Positions 8,594-17,584 of a stretch of 64,000 nucleotides of DNA are shown piece by piece. The notes beneath the pieces are model-generated. The model was not told the DNA's origin. It was given only the letters and a program-made list of their open reading frames with translations, and did no database searches. The stretch's first letter is position 1. Each line of letters starts with the position of its first letter. The position numbers were made by a program, and so were the translations under genes. The DNA comes from UBA12481 sp942493265 (GTDB taxonomy: Bacteria > Bacteroidota > Bacteroidia > Bacteroidales > UBA12481), in assembly GCA_942493265.1 (NCBI GenBank), contig OW818688.1, positions 2,046,001 through 2,110,000 of the forward strand, given 5' to 3'.

Positions 8594-10081
8594 TTATAGA
8601 TTAATTAGAATATCGATTAATTTAATTCCGATGAACGGCGCTATCAGTCCGCCAATTCCGAAAATCAGCAGGTTCCGTATTAATGATGCATTAGCGGAAA
8701 CCGGTTTGTATCGAACGCCTTTTAATGCCAGGGGAACTAAAAGAATGATGATAATTGCGTTGAAAATAACGGCGCTGAGGATGGCGCTCTGAGAAGATCC
8801 CAGGTTCATCAGGTTCAATGCGGAAAGCGGACCGGCACCGGTTTTGCCGGAATAGAGTGACAGGGCGATTGCCGGAATGATCGCGAAATATTTTGCCACA
8901 TCGTTCGCGATGCTGAATGTGGTGAGCGCACCCCTGGTCATGAGCAGCTGCTTGCCCACTTCAACCACTTCAATGAGTTTGGTGGGATTGCTGTCGAGGT
9001 CCACCATATTGCCTGCCTCGCGGGCCGCCTGGGTTCCCGAGTTCATGGCAATTCCAACGTCAGCCTGGGCCAGTGCGGGTGCATCATTCGTGCCATCCCC
9101 GATCATTCCCACCAGATGGCCGTTGGCCTGCTCATCCCGGATGCGGCGAAGTTTATCTTCAGGACGGGCTTCGGCCATGAAATCATCAACACCGGCTTCG
9201 GCAGCAATCGCAGCGGCAGTGAACGGATTGTCGCCTGTAATCATGACAGTCCGGATGCCCATTTTTCGGAGTTCAGTAAATCGTTGCCTGATGCCGCCCT
9301 TCACGATGTCCTTAAGCAGGATAACCCCCAAAACCTTGTTGTCTTCCGCCACAACCAAAGGGGTTGCACCCTGCTGTGCCAGCTCTTTTACGATATCCTG
9401 AATTTTCTGCGGATAAAAACCATTGTTGTTCAGAATGAAGGAGCAGATGGCCTCGGATGATCCTTTTCGGATCTGGTGAAGCTTCCCGTCGGCAGATTTG
9501 AAATCCACCCCGCTCATTCTTGTTTGGGCGGTAAAGGGAATAAATGAAGCCTGAAGGTTGTGCATATCCCGGCCCCGAATGTTGAATTGTTCCTTGGCAA
9601 GCACAACAATCGATCGTCCTTCCGGAGTTTCGTCGGATAAGGATGATAGCTGTGCTGCATCGGCCAATTCCTCGGGGCTGACATCCTCGCCCGGGATAAA
9701 GTCGGTGGCCATGCGGTTCCCAAGCGTGATGGTGCCGGTTTTATCGAGCAGGAGAACGTCCACATCCCCGGCTGCCTCGATGGCGCGACCGCTGGTGGCA
9801 ATTACATTGTGCTGCAGGAGCCTGTCCATGCCGCTGATTCCAATCGCACTCAGCAGTCCGCCGATGGTGGTTGGAATCAAACAAACCAGTAAGGAAATCA
9901 ATACCGGTAGGGTCAGGTTTTCTGACAGCGGCTTGCCTGAGGCAGACAGGCTATATCCAAAAAAGGCCGGAAGCGTAACCACCGCCAGCAGAAAAATGAT
10001 CGACAAGCCTGAAAGAAGTATTGACAGGGCGATCTCATTAGGTGTTTTCTGCCGTTGAGCACCTTCAACAAGTGCTATCAT
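8594..10081 (-). CDS. kdpB: KdpB, C-terminal part (frameshifted gene)
   Basis: This open frame supplies residues from the internal Met of RMIALVEGAQRQKTP to the end of KdpB, including the phosphorylation loop DKTGT, the GDGTNDAPAL hinge motif and the last membrane helices. Homology clearly extends upstream of the first Met in the same frame (ILIRITSEPGNTFIDR), up to about 10130, where the reading frame switches to that of the N-terminal part. It is therefore not an independent gene but the second half of kdpB. The total length of about 690 residues is normal for KdpB. Confidence 0.9.
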   Translation of the reverse strand: MIALVEGAQRQKTPNEIALSILLSGLSIIFLLAVVTLPAFFGYSLSASGKPLSENLTLPVLISLLVCLIPTTIGGLLSAIGISGMDRLLQHNVIATSGRAIEAAGDVDVLLLDKTGTITLGNRMATDFIPGEDVSPEELADAAQLSSLSDETPEGRSIVVLAKEQFNIRGRDMHNLQASFIPFTAQTRMSGVDFKSADGKLHQIRKGSSEAICSFILNNNGFYPQKIQDIVKELAQQGATPLVVAEDNKVLGVILLKDIVKGGIRQRFTELRKMGIRTVMITGDNPFTAAAIAAEAGVDDFMAEARPEDKLRRIRDEQANGHLVGMIGDGTNDAPALAQADVGIAMNSGTQAAREAGNMVDLDSNPTKLIEVVEVGKQLLMTRGALTTFSIANDVAKYFAIIPAIALSLYSGKTGAGPLSALNLMNLGSSQSAILSAVIFNAIIIILLVPLALKGVRYKPVSANASLIRNLLIFGIGGLIAPFIGIKLIDILINL

Positions 10082-10673
10082 CCTGTCGATAAATGTATTG
10101 CCGGGTTCGGAGGTGATACGGATAAGTATTCCTGTCGGAGATCACCTTGGTTCCGCCGGTAACTGCCGACCGGTCGCCGCCGCTTTCCCTGATCACCGGG
10201 GCAGATTCCCCCGTGATGGCCGATTCATCCACACTGGCAATGCCTTCAATAACCTCACCGTCGGAAGGGATAATATCATCCGCTTCGCAAAGCACGATAT
10301 CCCCCTTTTTAAGTTCCCCGGCCAGGACTTCCATTTCCTGGTTGCAATGGATTTTTCGGGCTTTGGTTTGGGTGCGGTTTTTCCGAAGACTGTCGGCCTG
10401 TGCTTTCCCCCTGCCTTCGGCAATGGCTTCGGAGAAATTGGCAAATAACACGGTAGCCCAGAGCCAGATGCAAATCTGAAAATTAAAGGATGAAAAGCGG
10501 CCGGTGACCAAATCGGAAACCACAATAATGGTGGTAAGTACTGAACCTGTTCCCACTATGAAGATCACCGGATTTTTTATCAGTACCGCGGGATTCAACT
10601 TGATCAGGCTGGCGGTAAATGCCTCTAAAAATATCTTTTTGTTAAAGAGGCTTATGGATTGTTTTGAGCTCAT
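10065..10673 (-). CDS. kdpB: KdpB, N-terminal part (frameshifted gene)
   Basis: The first 180 or so codons encode the KdpB N-terminus with the first membrane helices and the TGES actuator motif (ITGESAPV). After VISDR near 10130 the frame yields an unrelated tail and a stop. Removing one A in the minus-strand GACAGGAATACTT restores SDRILIRITSEPG, which fits the KdpB family. Either a sequencing/assembly error or a true one-base insertion. If real, the ATPase would be lost and Kdp transport inactive although all other kdp genes look intact. Confidence 0.9.
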   Translation of the reverse strand: MSSKQSISLFNKKIFLEAFTASLIKLNPAVLIKNPVIFIVGTGSVLTTIIVVSDLVTGRFSSFNFQICIWLWATVLFANFSEAIAEGRGKAQADSLRKNRTQTKARKIHCNQEMEVLAGELKKGDIVLCEADDIIPSDGEVIEGIASVDESAITGESAPVIRESGGDRSAVTGGTKVISDRNTYPYHLRTRQYIYRQDDSTC

Positions 10674-10684
10674 CGTGGTAAATT

Positions 10685-12376
10685 CTAAAAGGTAATTCCG
10701 CTATTCATTAATAAGTGCTCCATGATCGGTCCCAGGGAAAGTGCCGGGAAAAAAGTGAGCCCGCCAATGATCAGGATCACGGTGATCAGCAATCCGATAA
10801 ACAACCAGTTATCGGTTCTGAAAGTGCCGGACGAAAGTGGTGTGACTTTTTTTTCTGCCATATTGCCGGCAATCGCCAGCACGGGAATGATCACCCCAAA
10901 CCTCCCGATCAGCATTCCGGCTCCCAGGGTGAGGTTGTAGAATACCGTATTGGCATTTAATCCGGCAAAGGCACTTCCGTTATTGCCTGCCGCGGATGAA
11001 TAGGCATAAAGCATTTCGGAAAAGCCATGTGGACCGGCATTGTTCAAACCCGACAATCCCGCCTGGCTTAAGGTGGCCCACGCGGTGAAAATCAGAATTA
11101 CGAAACCCGGTGCGAGGACTGCGAGTATAGCCATCTTGACTTCGAAAGCTTCAATTTTTTTACCCAGATATTCCGGAGTCCGTCCAACCATCAGTCCGGC
11201 AATGAAAACGGTTAGTATGATAAAGATGACCATGCCATACAAACCGGCTCCCACACCTCCGAATATTACTTCTCCGAGCATGATATTCAGCATGGCAACT
11301 AATCCGGCCAGGGGCGAGAGACTGGAATGCATGGCGTTGACCGATCCGCTGGAGACCGCGGTGGTGAGGGTCGACCACAGCGCACTGTTTGTGATGCCAA
11401 ACCTGGTTTCTTTGCCCTCCATCAGCGGCATGCTTCCATAAACCGGATTGGATGATAATTCGCCGTAAAGCGATATTGCCAGTCCTGCAACCAACAGGAT
11501 CATCATTACAGTGAAAATGGTCCAGCCTTGTCTGATGGAACCTGCCATTTTGCCGTAAGTATAAGTTAATGAGGCTGGTATCAATATAATAGCCAGCATT
11601 TCAAGCAGGTTGCTGAATGGAGTGGGGTTCTCGAAAGGATGGGAGCTATTGGCATTGAAAAACCCGCCGCCATTGCTGCCCAGCTGTTTGATCGCAATTT
11701 GTGAGGCTGCGGGACCTGTCGGGATAACCTGCTGTGTATTCTGAATGGTTTGAACGGTATCATGCATTTTGAAATTTTGCACCACACCCTGACCCGCCAG
11801 AAGAATAGCTAAAATGATCGACAGCGGGAGCAGGATATACAGGGTGGATCGGGTGAGATCGGTCCAGAAGTTACCGAGTTTATCAGTAGTTTTTCTGGAG
11901 ATTCCTCTGATCAGTGCCATCAATACGGCAATCCCGGTTGCCGCACTCACGAAATTCTGTACGGTGAGCCCGATCATCTGCACAAAAAAGCTGAGCGTGG
12001 TTTCGCCGGCATATCCCTGCCAGTTGGTGTTGGTCATGAAACTCACAGATGTGTTGAATGCTGAATGCCAGGTTACATTCGTCAGATGTTCGGGATTCAA
12101 TGGCAGCCATGCCTGCAGGAGCTGGATGAGAAAAACAAATACAAATCCGGTCAGGTTGAAAATCAGCAGTCCGAAAGTATATGATTTCCAGTTGGATTCT
12201 TTATCCGGATCGATGTCGGCGGAACGGTAGGCAAGCCTTTCGAGCCAGCCGAATACAGGCAGCATGATGTGCTTCTGACCGGTAAATACCCTGCTCATGA
12301 AATTACCGAGTAATGGGGTAAAAGCCATTACCAGCGTAAAGAACAGAATCAGCTGAAAGATATCTGTTGTTGCCAT
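10685..12376 (-). CDS. kdpA: Potassium-transporting ATPase subunit KdpA
   Basis: 563 residues with about 10 membrane helices. KdpA forms the potassium-selective channel of the KdpFABC pump. The GGGFFNANSSHPFENPTP segment is a selectivity-filter signature of the family. It starts two bases after the kdpF stop codon and is followed 11 bases later by kdpB. Confidence 0.98.
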   Translation of the reverse strand: MATTDIFQLILFFTLVMAFTPLLGNFMSRVFTGQKHIMLPVFGWLERLAYRSADIDPDKESNWKSYTFGLLIFNLTGFVFVFLIQLLQAWLPLNPEHLTNVTWHSAFNTSVSFMTNTNWQGYAGETTLSFFVQMIGLTVQNFVSAATGIAVLMALIRGISRKTTDKLGNFWTDLTRSTLYILLPLSIILAILLAGQGVVQNFKMHDTVQTIQNTQQVIPTGPAASQIAIKQLGSNGGGFFNANSSHPFENPTPFSNLLEMLAIILIPASLTYTYGKMAGSIRQGWTIFTVMMILLVAGLAISLYGELSSNPVYGSMPLMEGKETRFGITNSALWSTLTTAVSSGSVNAMHSSLSPLAGLVAMLNIMLGEVIFGGVGAGLYGMVIFIILTVFIAGLMVGRTPEYLGKKIEAFEVKMAILAVLAPGFVILIFTAWATLSQAGLSGLNNAGPHGFSEMLYAYSSAAGNNGSAFAGLNANTVFYNLTLGAGMLIGRFGVIIPVLAIAGNMAEKKVTPLSSGTFRTDNWLFIGLLITVILIIGGLTFFPALSLGPIMEHLLMNSGITF

Positions 12377-12378
12377 TG

Positions 12379-12459
12379 TTAAAATCTTTCAGGTTTAACA
12401 AGGGAAAACAGCAGGTACCCCAACAGGAAAATGGCGATTGCAAATCCGATGACATTCAT
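12379..12459 (-). CDS. kdpF: KdpF, small membrane subunit
   Basis: A 26-codon gene starting MNVIGFAIAIF and ending LVKPERF: one membrane helix followed by a short basic tail, the standard KdpF pattern. KdpF stabilises the KdpABC complex in the inner membrane. Its stop codon is only 2 bases from the kdpA start, the normal gene order (kdpF-A-B-C). Confidence 0.85.
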   Translation of the reverse strand: MNVIGFAIAIFLLGYLLFSLVKPERF

Positions 12460-12463
12460 ATTG

Positions 12464-12483
12464 TTGCATTTTTAACAATGCAA
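12464..12483. promoter_or_regulatory. Inverted repeat in the kdp leader
   Basis: TTGCATT / AATGCAA, perfect 7-base arms around a 6-base AT-rich spacer, immediately upstream of kdpF. Its position in the promoter/leader of the kdp operon makes it a candidate regulator site or a small leader hairpin. I see no clear TAnnTTTG box nearby. Confidence 0.3.
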
Positions 12484-12577
12484 AATTGCACCGGAATGCA
12501 TAAGGAAATTGTCAGGAAGAGTAAGAAGGATGCAAAGAAATTATAAAGACAACCAGCGGCAGTTCACTGATTTGCCT

Positions 12578-14398
12578 TCAATTTTTGTGCAGCCGCGGAA
12601 CTGCCGTCCGGTAATAATCCGGGATATCCGGTATGCCATTGCCGTTGATATCCTTTTGATGCTGCAAATACCATAATACGGCTATCCATTCCTTGATCTC
12701 CTGAACCCCGGGAGTATTCGGATCGGCATCTATTATGGCCTCATCGATGGATTGTATCTTCTCCCCTTTTTCATTTTTGAGCGTGACCTTCACCAGATGC
12801 ATGCTGAGTTTTTTGATCATGCCAACAAATTCAAGTACATAGGAATCTGCCGTTAGGCTGTAAAGCTTTTTATTCTTTTTGGACCAGTCAACCGGAGTAA
12901 ATCCTTTTTCGGGATTGCCGGTTTCAATGGAGGTGATCTTGCGGAGCAGCCCTTTCTCCGGGTCAAACCGGGCTCTCAATCCCCCGAAATAGATATAATT
13001 ATCCGGACTGCTGGATGGCGCCATATACAGGATCTCCATGATCCCTTTTAATTCTTTTCCGGTAACATAGATGCGGGCAAGCGGATAACCCGGAAAGTTG
13101 TCTTTACCGCTGCCCATGGGCACAACCCTGAAAATATCGGCAACGGATTGTTTGCCGGTTTTACCTGGCAGGATATTGTCAAATACTTGTCCCGCAGGAA
13201 ATAAGGTGATATCGGTACCTGCCTTATTTTGACTGTTTACGTAATTGTAGATTCCATCGGTGATCAGCAAACCGAGATTGCTCCTGTCAAGCAGGGTATC
13301 CAGATCGCAGATCAGCGGAAATGTGGTTTCTGTAATGATATCCGAATATCCAAGATTTATGGGCTTCAGTATATGTTCTGAAACCTGTTTCTCCTGATTT
13401 TTAATCATTTGATGAATTTCAGGATCCCCGGCAATGGCATCCGTAACCGGTATGACCCCGGCATCGATACGGGTGATTTTCCCTTGCCCGATTCCCAGTT
13501 CGAGCCGGCCCAGACTGGTTCCGTATGATCCCGCCTGAACGATAGGGATGCCGTTGATCATAATGGGCTTTTCAAGCAGGGTATGGGTGTGGCCGCTGAT
13601 GATCACATCAATGCCCGGAACTTTTTGGGCCAGCTCAACATCTTCGCCCGACCAGTTTCCGTCCTTATCTTTATTGATACCGCTATGAGAAATGCAAATC
13701 ACCAGATCCACCTTTTCGGTCTCCTTCAGAATGGCCACATATTTTTTAGCTGTTTTTATCGGGTCTTCAAAGTGGGCGGGCCTTACACGGGGGGCATTGC
13801 CGATGGCAACAGTGCCAAGCATCCCGAATATTCCCAGTTTCAACCCGTTTTTTTCAATGATCCGGTAGGGTTTGATAACCCCCTTGTCAAATAAGGCTTT
13901 CAACCCATCATCGCCCGGGTCTTTATCTGAAAAGAGTAGACTCGATGCAACCAATAGCGGAACCGGCCCATTATCAAAGGATTTTTCAATAATATTGGCT
14001 AAAACCACCGGACCGAAATCAAATTCATGGTTTCCGAATGAAACTACATCATACCCCATCTTTTTCATTAACGGAAGCTGGAATCCTGATGTTTCTTCCA
14101 TAATGGTGAACAAGGTTCCCATCAGGAAGTCACCGGCATCCACAACCAGCAGATTGTCACCACTTTGTAATTTTTCGTTTTTGATGAGCGTTGCAATCCG
14201 CGCAAATCCTCCGCGCGTATCGTCGTCATTCAGGCTAAGGGGCGTGTATTCCACCTCGGATGAAAATCCGTTCAGCCTGCTGTGCATATCGTTGGTGTGG
14301 AGTATGACCAGTTTCTTTTCAGCAGCTGACTGCGCCGATGCTCCATGATTTAGTAATCCGCAGAAAATGAGTATTGGGAGAAATCTGTAAATTTTCAT
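12578..14398 (-). CDS. Bifunctional metallophosphatase / 5'-nucleotidase
   Basis: 606 residues. The N-terminal signal peptide ends near residue 23 (GASA-Q). The metallophosphatase domain shows TNDMHSR, DAGDF, GNHEFDFG, SHSG and SGHTHT, the metal ligands of the UshA/5'-nucleotidase family. The 5_nucleotid_C domain follows from about residue 330. The end contains DINGNGIPDIPDYY, which resembles a calcium-binding dockerin or thrombospondin-3 loop. The likely role is to hydrolyse nucleotides or UDP-sugars in the periplasm to salvage nucleosides and phosphate. It stands alone downstream of the kdp promoter region. Confidence 0.9.
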   Translation of the reverse strand: MKIYRFLPILIFCGLLNHGASAQSAAEKKLVILHTNDMHSRLNGFSSEVEYTPLSLNDDDTRGGFARIATLIKNEKLQSGDNLLVVDAGDFLMGTLFTIMEETSGFQLPLMKKMGYDVVSFGNHEFDFGPVVLANIIEKSFDNGPVPLLVASSLLFSDKDPGDDGLKALFDKGVIKPYRIIEKNGLKLGIFGMLGTVAIGNAPRVRPAHFEDPIKTAKKYVAILKETEKVDLVICISHSGINKDKDGNWSGEDVELAQKVPGIDVIISGHTHTLLEKPIMINGIPIVQAGSYGTSLGRLELGIGQGKITRIDAGVIPVTDAIAGDPEIHQMIKNQEKQVSEHILKPINLGYSDIITETTFPLICDLDTLLDRSNLGLLITDGIYNYVNSQNKAGTDITLFPAGQVFDNILPGKTGKQSVADIFRVVPMGSGKDNFPGYPLARIYVTGKELKGIMEILYMAPSSSPDNYIYFGGLRARFDPEKGLLRKITSIETGNPEKGFTPVDWSKKNKKLYSLTADSYVLEFVGMIKKLSMHLVKVTLKNEKGEKIQSIDEAIIDADPNTPGVQEIKEWIAVLWYLQHQKDINGNGIPDIPDYYRTAVPRLHKN

Positions 14399-14509
14399 GG
14401 TCGGCTGGGTTTAAGGCTAATAATAAAGCAAGTTAGGGAGAAAACCTAACCCATCCAAATTGAATCTTAGTGATCTCACTCCTGGTTCAGTTCACAATGA
14501 TCTTTTTTG

Positions 14510-15256
14510 CTAATACACCTCATGACGCCCGTCGGGGAGAAATTTCACATGGGGTGGGGTTTTGGCCACACTGAATAAGTCGTATCCCTTTTTAAGGTCC
14601 GACCACAGGCCAATTTTATCTTTGTCCTTGCTGTACCGGGATATCAATCCGGGATATTTGGCATCGTTCAGATGAGCCGGGAAAATCGTGATGCCAATCT
14701 CTTCCTGACCGCTGTTATAGGCCTCAACACAATACACATACAGCTCCTTGATCTTATCATCCGTGATCGGAATGCATCCCGATGTGAGGCAGGAACCGTG
14801 GATGAATATTTGATTGCCCAGATGGCCGTGCACACCCTTTATGCTGTCGGATGCATTCGGATAGTTGATCTCCATCGACAGATAATACTTGCTGAATGGA
14901 TTCATTCCGGAGAGATGATAAAACCCTTCAGGAACCTGGAGATCACGATACCGGCGCTTTGGTCCGAGTGTGCCCGAGACTTCACAGATAGAGAATTCTT
15001 TAACCAGAATAAATGCAGTATCAGCCGTGTTTTTTGCCCATAATTCAATCTTTTTTTCTGTTTTAAATGCACGGAGGTAAATCCTGAGCGTATTCCGCGA
15101 AATGGCGTGCTCCCGGAGCGTTTTGTCAATTATTTTTTCCTTATCCGCATAGGCCTGCCTTACCCGGGTATAGGTCATCTGCTCTGCCCGGTAAGTATTG
15201 GTGGTTACGGCTGAATTCAGGAACAACAAAGGGAGGAGGAATATCAATAATCTCAT
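14510..15256 (-). CDS. YafK-type L,D-transpeptidase
   Basis: 248 residues. A start at 15256 gives a signal peptide (MRLLIFLLPLLFLNSA) and avoids overlap with the upstream amidase gene, so I prefer it to the longer frame that opens within that gene. The YkuD/YafK catalytic motif IHGSCLTSGCIPI places His153 and nucleophile Cys161. Such enzymes form or cut L,D-bonds in peptidoglycan or attach/detach peptidoglycan-bound proteins. It lies 5 bases after the amidase stop, in the same operon. Confidence 0.85.
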   Translation of the reverse strand: MRLLIFLLPLLFLNSAVTTNTYRAEQMTYTRVRQAYADKEKIIDKTLREHAISRNTLRIYLRAFKTEKKIELWAKNTADTAFILVKEFSICEVSGTLGPKRRYRDLQVPEGFYHLSGMNPFSKYYLSMEINYPNASDSIKGVHGHLGNQIFIHGSCLTSGCIPITDDKIKELYVYCVEAYNSGQEEIGITIFPAHLNDAKYPGLISRYSKDKDKIGLWSDLKKGYDLFSVAKTPPHVKFLPDGRHEVY

Positions 15257-15261
15257 GGTTA

Positions 15262-16575
15262 TTATTTTATTAAAACCCAGGGTGCATGGGCCGATCGGGT
15301 TGACCCATCGGTGAATGACTTGAAGTTCACCTGTATATGGTAGGTTCCCGCCGAAAGGGCAGGAGAGGGGTTCCAATGGATTTCATGATCGCCGGCATTA
15401 AGATTGGCATCGTAAAGATCTTCCGTCATACGCCCGCGTGAATCGTAAATGCTTGCTGAAACCCGCGAAATTTCAGGCAATTTAAACCGTACAGTGCCCT
15501 TGTTTTGCACAGGATTTGGATACAAAGTCACCACAAAATCCGGATTCTGGCTGGTAGTGTCAGGTATGCCGATGGTGTCAGTCTGCAAATAAAAATCAAC
15601 CAGTGTGGACTGATTTTCAGTGACCGTTACCTGGAGCGAGTCGTTGCGATAATCAGCCAATCCGGTGAAATGCAGCTTGTATGCACCCGGCGGTAAGGAG
15701 TCGAAAAAGAAAAATCCGTTGTTCAGGCTATCGGTTGTGCAAACCTTGTTTCCCGGCATCAGCGATACCCTGACCCGGTTGACCGGCAGCTTTTCATCGC
15801 GGGTTCCGGGTTTGAAATACCAGGATGGCGATTTCAGGGTGTCTCTTACTGTTCCGGTGATAACTCCCAGACTGACAGGGGTTATAGAATAGAATTCCAT
15901 CATGGACCGAAGGAATGCCCAGGATTCATGATGAAGAAAATCCGCATTTCGCAGTCGCCACGACTCCGGCACATAATCATGAAAAGATCCCTCGGAAAGC
16001 ACCCCCGGCATGGTTAGTGTCCGCAATACCCCAAGCCCCGTCTGATCTCCCCATTCGGGATAGAATGTCCAGTCGCCTTTCACATAACGGCCTGAATGGG
16101 TCCAGCAGTTGCCCTTTTCAAAGATCTTCCGCCACAGGATATCCGCCATGACTTTGGCATCCGGAAATACCGGCTGGTCATCATAGCCCCGGAAGAGCAT
16201 CAGCGGCCGGTTCACTGTACCGTTACTGCCGTTGCTGTGAATAGCCAGAAAAAAATCAACCTCAGCGGCATTGGCCATTTCATCGATTACGGAAAGAGGC
16301 AGGTCGTCGGCCGTGGTATTGGTTGTACGCGACATATACACGGTAGCGTTCATGTTTTCCAAAAGATCCCTTAAATAAAGACCTTTTTCCAGATTTCCCT
16401 CAGATTCCCAGAAACCGGTAGAAAGCATATGCCTGTCGTTGGAATCATTTCCGCCATGACCCGGATTGATAAATATCCTGTAACCCGAAAAGTCAGTTGC
16501 CTGCGGTCGTAATTCCGACAGGGGCAGAAGGAGTAGAAACAATACCGGGAGGAAGAATCTGTTGATCAGGCGCAT
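15262..16575 (-). CDS. Secreted N-acetylmuramoyl-L-alanine amidase with type IX sorting domain
   Basis: 437 residues. After a signal peptide, the Amidase_3 domain begins with INPGHGGNDSNDRH (zinc ligand His40), followed by NLEKGL (Glu63), AIHSNGSNG and the catalytic-type Glu in VLSEGSFHD. Residues about 230-335 form a Cna-B or carboxypeptidase-regulatory-like beta-sandwich. The last 85 residues carry a Por/type IX sorting domain (LYPNPVQNKGTVRF, DSRGRM). It should thus be exported across the outer membrane, which is unusual for a wall-maintenance amidase. Operon with an L,D-transpeptidase and a propeller protein. Confidence 0.88.
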   Translation of the reverse strand: MRLINRFFLPVLFLLLLPLSELRPQATDFSGYRIFINPGHGGNDSNDRHMLSTGFWESEGNLEKGLYLRDLLENMNATVYMSRTTNTTADDLPLSVIDEMANAAEVDFFLAIHSNGSNGTVNRPLMLFRGYDDQPVFPDAKVMADILWRKIFEKGNCWTHSGRYVKGDWTFYPEWGDQTGLGVLRTLTMPGVLSEGSFHDYVPESWRLRNADFLHHESWAFLRSMMEFYSITPVSLGVITGTVRDTLKSPSWYFKPGTRDEKLPVNRVRVSLMPGNKVCTTDSLNNGFFFFDSLPPGAYKLHFTGLADYRNDSLQVTVTENQSTLVDFYLQTDTIGIPDTTSQNPDFVVTLYPNPVQNKGTVRFKLPEISRVSASIYDSRGRMTEDLYDANLNAGDHEIHWNPSPALSAGTYHIQVNFKSFTDGSTRSAHAPWVLIK

Positions 16576-16577
16576 AC

Positions 16578-17438
16578 TTAATTAACCTTGACTTTCATGA
16601 GGAACAGCTCACCGTTGGAGGTGGTAAATGCGATCATCCTGCCATCGGTAAACGGATGGGGGTATAGCTCATGCCTTTTCCCGGTTGAGGTGAGATTGAT
16701 CTTTTTATCGGCTGCGACTATCCAGGCAACAATTTCGGAGGAGATAATCCTGTGACCGTCATCGCGGTCATCCATTCCAACCACGATTCCATTGGTGAGC
16801 CATTTGGGGGCACTCAGGTTACTGGTGGAGGCCAGTATCCGGCCATCCAGATCGCAGATACCTGTTCCCTGACCGGCCAGATAATAGAGCATTCGGGTTT
16901 TATCGGGTGATAATGAAGCCCAGATATAGGTTCCATCACCCCCTGGTTTTAGTACCCTTTTTTCTCCGTTAACAGATAGCATGGGGGTAAGCTCACCGGA
17001 CAGCAAAAAAGTATCCTTAAGGTTGCCCTGGGTTACCGGACGGGCTATGTTGCCGTCATCCTTTTCCAGGACCACGGTAGTGCCGGTTGCAAGATCGGTG
17101 CGGTTCATGGAAGATTCCCGCTTCTTGCCTGCATAATTTTTTGTCCGGAAGGTAACATACCGGTTATCGGCTGAAAAAGCCGGTTCATATCCGGCTCCCG
17201 GCGAACTCGAAAGCATTCGTGTTTTGCTTGTTTTGAGGTCCATCAGGTAGAGTCCGTTTGAGTTGGGCCGGGTGATCAGCAGTTGCTTTCCGTTGGGGGA
17301 AATCCCTGATACAGAGAATTCACCGGTTACATCCGGAACCAGTTTCCTGATTGTCGCTACCCTTATCTCCTGTGCATACCCCAACCTGGAAGCCAGGAAG
17401 AAAAGGAATATTAAAATTTTCACATGCCTATAATTCAT
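16578..17438 (-). CDS. TolB-like beta-propeller protein, exported
   Basis: 286 residues with a signal peptide (MNYRHVKILIFLFFLASRLGYAQ). Several PD40/WD40-like blades are visible, such as SGISPNGKQLLITRPNSNGLY, PAFSADNRYVTFR and ASLSPDKTRMLYYLAG. This is a periplasmic scaffold or binding protein without visible catalytic residues. Its stop is 2 bases from the amidase start, so the three genes 14510-17438 form one leftward operon that probably acts on peptidoglycan. Exact partner unknown. Confidence 0.75.
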   Translation of the reverse strand: MNYRHVKILIFLFFLASRLGYAQEIRVATIRKLVPDVTGEFSVSGISPNGKQLLITRPNSNGLYLMDLKTSKTRMLSSSPGAGYEPAFSADNRYVTFRTKNYAGKKRESSMNRTDLATGTTVVLEKDDGNIARPVTQGNLKDTFLLSGELTPMLSVNGEKRVLKPGGDGTYIWASLSPDKTRMLYYLAGQGTGICDLDGRILASTSNLSAPKWLTNGIVVGMDDRDDGHRIISSEIVAWIVAADKKINLTSTGKRHELYPHPFTDGRMIAFTTSNGELFLMKVKVN

Positions 17439-17462
17439 ACTTTAATATAACGAAAATTTTTA

Positions 17463-17495
17463 CCGCTAGTTTTACGGAATTTGTATGCCGCTAGT
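17463..17495. repeat. CCGCTAGT direct repeat upstream of the propeller operon
   Basis: CCGCTAGT occurs at 17463-17470 and 17488-17495, a 25-base period, just upstream of the start at 17438. Possibly a regulator site; no TAnnTTTG box is visible beside it. Confidence 0.25.
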
Positions 17496-17584
17496 AAGTG
17501 GCTGATTAAAAGCACCAAAAATTTAGATATTTGTTGAGGTGCCGGATGAGTTGCACCAGGTCCGGAATCGTCAACCCAGGGGAA

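Noticed and set aside
8562..10058. Long plus-strand open frames opposite kdpB and kdpC
   Set aside because: Mirror frames caused by codon bias of the kdp genes; no recognisable protein sequence.
10105..10140. Programmed frameshift in kdpB
   Set aside because: No slippery heptamer, Shine-Dalgarno-like stimulator or hairpin is evident at the break, and kdpB is not known for recoding.
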